The notes beneath the pieces were generated by a model, which ran no database searches, was not told the DNA's origin, and saw only the letters and a program-made list of their open reading frames with translations. From positions 11,222,924-11,286,923 of the forward strand of contig NC_091023.1 of NCBI RefSeq assembly GCF_041296385.1: a stretch of DNA of 64,000 nt, in the 5' to 3' direction. Positions 62,401 to 64,000 of this stretch are shown piece after piece. The DNA is from Aphelocoma coerulescens (taxonomy: Eukaryota > Chordata > Aves > Passeriformes > Corvidae). Both the position numbers and the translations under genes were made by a program. Position 1 is the stretch's first letter. Every line of letters starts with the position of its first letter.

Positions 62401-63597
62401 AGAAAGACAGCAGTGATCAAACAAATGGGACTGTCTTCTAGGTCCTAATGTTGAATCAAAAGCAGATTTCCATTTTGAAGGCAAATCTTTCTCAAAACCA
62501 GGTTTCCATAGATAAAAACATTACATCACCTTAGGGCAAAAGGGAAAGGATACAGTAAGAAATTTTAAGGCAAATAAGACTTATAGTTTGCCAAGCATGT
62601 GACTGCTGATAATTAATTTCATTTATGCACTTAGGGAACATCTTTTACATTCTTATATCCAGCATAATAATCTCCTCCCCCCCCACCCTGAGTCTCCACA
62701 GTATTAAACCACTGAAATAAGAAGTTACATTCTTATTATTTTGATATGAAATCTGAGTTCCCTGTTGCTCTAAATGTTGTAGAAGGCATATATTTTTTGG
62801 TAAACTCACTGATGAGCTCTGCTAGCCATACAAATCATACAAACATAATTCACTGCAAAGATATGCCCCTTTCAGAGACCACTTCATTTATTCCTTGCAG
62901 TAGCTGAAAAATCCAGGCATGAAATCATGTTTTCCAGCTATACTTTTTGTCATATTTATGGTCTCTTTGGTAAAATCAAAGGAATGCACTTCTGTGTAAT
63001 GGGCCATAGTTTGAATGGGGCACAGTAACCATCACACCATAAAATTTAGAGCTGGGCTGCTTGATTACAAAAGCATGTCCTCACTTCAGCCTTTGCACAA
63101 TGCAGCTGTTTAAATCACTGGGAGTTTAAAATTGGAGTCACTTGAGAACTAAAATTGCATGTGATGGCAAAATGGAAAAAGATATTAAGTTTGGGCTGCC
63201 AATTTCAGAGCCATTTCTAGAAGTCTGAGAGCTTACTGATAAAATTATGAGATGAAGAACATGCAGCAGTCATTAAACTTCTTTACTTTTGCTTGCATCG
63301 TGAGATTTCCTATCCCAACACTTTACTGTGGGATTCCTTGAATTTAGAAACAGGTACCAACAAACGAGAGCAGGGTAATGAGATTTTTGATGAATGGAGC
63401 CTTTAACTCCTGCTGGTTTCTCCTGAGATATGCCCTCTGCTCTTGCTCACTGGAACATGACTAAATGTTCATTTATTACTATGTTGGACAAAATCTTGCA
63501 ATCCCTACTTGGTTTAAAAATGTTCATGATGTGACAATCCCTTGTAAATTTTCAAGCACAACATGCTAATGCAATGACCACCCTCCTTTTCCTTAAG
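47404..63597. other. Non-coding stretch, no gene recognised
   Basis: About 16 kb without a recognised gene. Items seen are an A+T-rich patch at 53735-53805, a T/G-rich low-complexity stretch at about 56305-56435 (whose complement gives a Lys/Thr/Gln-rich open frame of 165 codons, clearly an artefact of the repeat), an A/C-rich stretch at about 57755-57800 and a C8 run at 62677-62684. The minus frames around 52962-53497 follow a splice-acceptor-like sequence but show no known domain. Confidence 0.55.
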
Positions 63598-63969
63598 GAG
63601 ATGAGCCTGGAGAAGGCTCCTGGGAGACCTCACTGCAGCCTTCCAGCACTAGAAGGGAGCTTATAAAAAACAGGGAGAAACTTTTTACACAGGCAGAAAG
63701 TGCTAGAACAAGAGGGAATGGTTTTAAACTAAAATAAGGGAAATTTAGATTTGATGTTAGGAAGAAATTCTTCTCTGTGAGGGTGGTGAGCACTGGCACA
63801 GATTCCCTGGAGAAGCTGTGGGTGCCCCATCCCTGGAAGTGTTCAAGGCCAGGCTGGATGGGGCTCTGAGCAACCTGGTCTAGTGGAAGGTGCCCCTGCC
63901 CATGGCAGGAAGTTGGAACTAGATGATCTTTAAGGTCTCTTCAACCAAGCCATTTACGATGATTTGATG
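63598..63969 (+). mobile_element. CR1 LINE 3'-end fragment
   Basis: This is the longest CR1 copy here and the only clear one on the plus strand. In order it has GGAGAAGGCTCCTGGGAGACCTC, CTTTTTACACAGGCAGAAAGTG, TTTTAAACTAAAATAAGGGAAATTTAGAT, GATGTTAGGAAGAAATTCTTC, GGATGGGGCTCTGAGCAACCTGGTCTAGTGG, TGCCCCTGCCCATGGCAGG and TTGGAACTAGATGATCTTTAAGGTC, ending in a decayed tail repeat (TTACGATGATTTGATG). The reverse transcriptase region is absent. Confidence 0.95.
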
Positions 63970-64000
63970 CTGAGGAAGATTTGTACCATGGCCTAGTTTG

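Noticed and set aside
1..64000. tRNA, rRNA and CRISPR arrays
   Set aside because: No cloverleaf, rRNA core segment or regularly spaced short repeats were recognised by eye. A covariance-model scan was not possible, so small RNAs could have been missed.

Overview
The window looks like ordinary non-coding DNA from a bird, with one complete retroelement that is not ordinary. The bird call rests on four clear CR1 (chicken repeat 1) LINE 3' ends, at 32925-33196, 36201-36356, 47267-47403 and 63598-63969, and a fifth, diverged one at 5108-5158. Three of the clear four still end in the 8-bp tail repeat typical of avian CR1. The background is A+T-rich and dense in stops in all frames. I recognise no host protein-coding exon, tRNA, rRNA or CRISPR array. 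The window is therefore probably intergenic or deep intronic; which bird it is cannot be told from sequence alone, although a songbird would fit.

The exception is 21090-23414, a structurally complete two-LTR element read on the minus strand. It has two near-identical LTRs of about 289 bp (5' LTR 23121-23408, 3' LTR 21096-21384), TGTY...AACA termini and a perfect 6-bp target-site duplication, TAATAT. A tRNA-Ala-like primer-binding site lies two bases inside the 5' LTR. The interior is only about 1.74 kb and shows no protease, polymerase or envelope. In the direction of transcription it holds a Trp/Phe-rich ORF placed where gag should be (22549-23007), a strikingly G+C-rich block that is open in a second frame (22107-22721), and an intronless cold-shock domain of the Y-box (YBX1/YBX3) type (21854-22108) in a third frame. 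This looks like a non-autonomous class II-type endogenous retrovirus that has captured a host Y-box-protein mRNA. Each LTR also carries an ATTGG core, the DNA motif that gives Y-box proteins their name. The reading frames are broken relative to one another, so this copy is probably not functional, but the family deserves a search.

Layout: 1-5107 non-coding, with a 32-bp perfect palindrome; 5108-5158 old CR1; 5159-21089 non-coding, with a small hairpin and a two-copy tandem repeat; 21090-23414 the Y-box LTR element; 23415-32924 non-coding, with a G-quadruplex-type tract between 17-bp direct repeats and long A and T runs; 32925-47403 three minus-strand CR1 tails in non-coding DNA, plus a C-rich tract; 47404-63597 non-coding; 63598-63969 a plus-strand CR1 tail.
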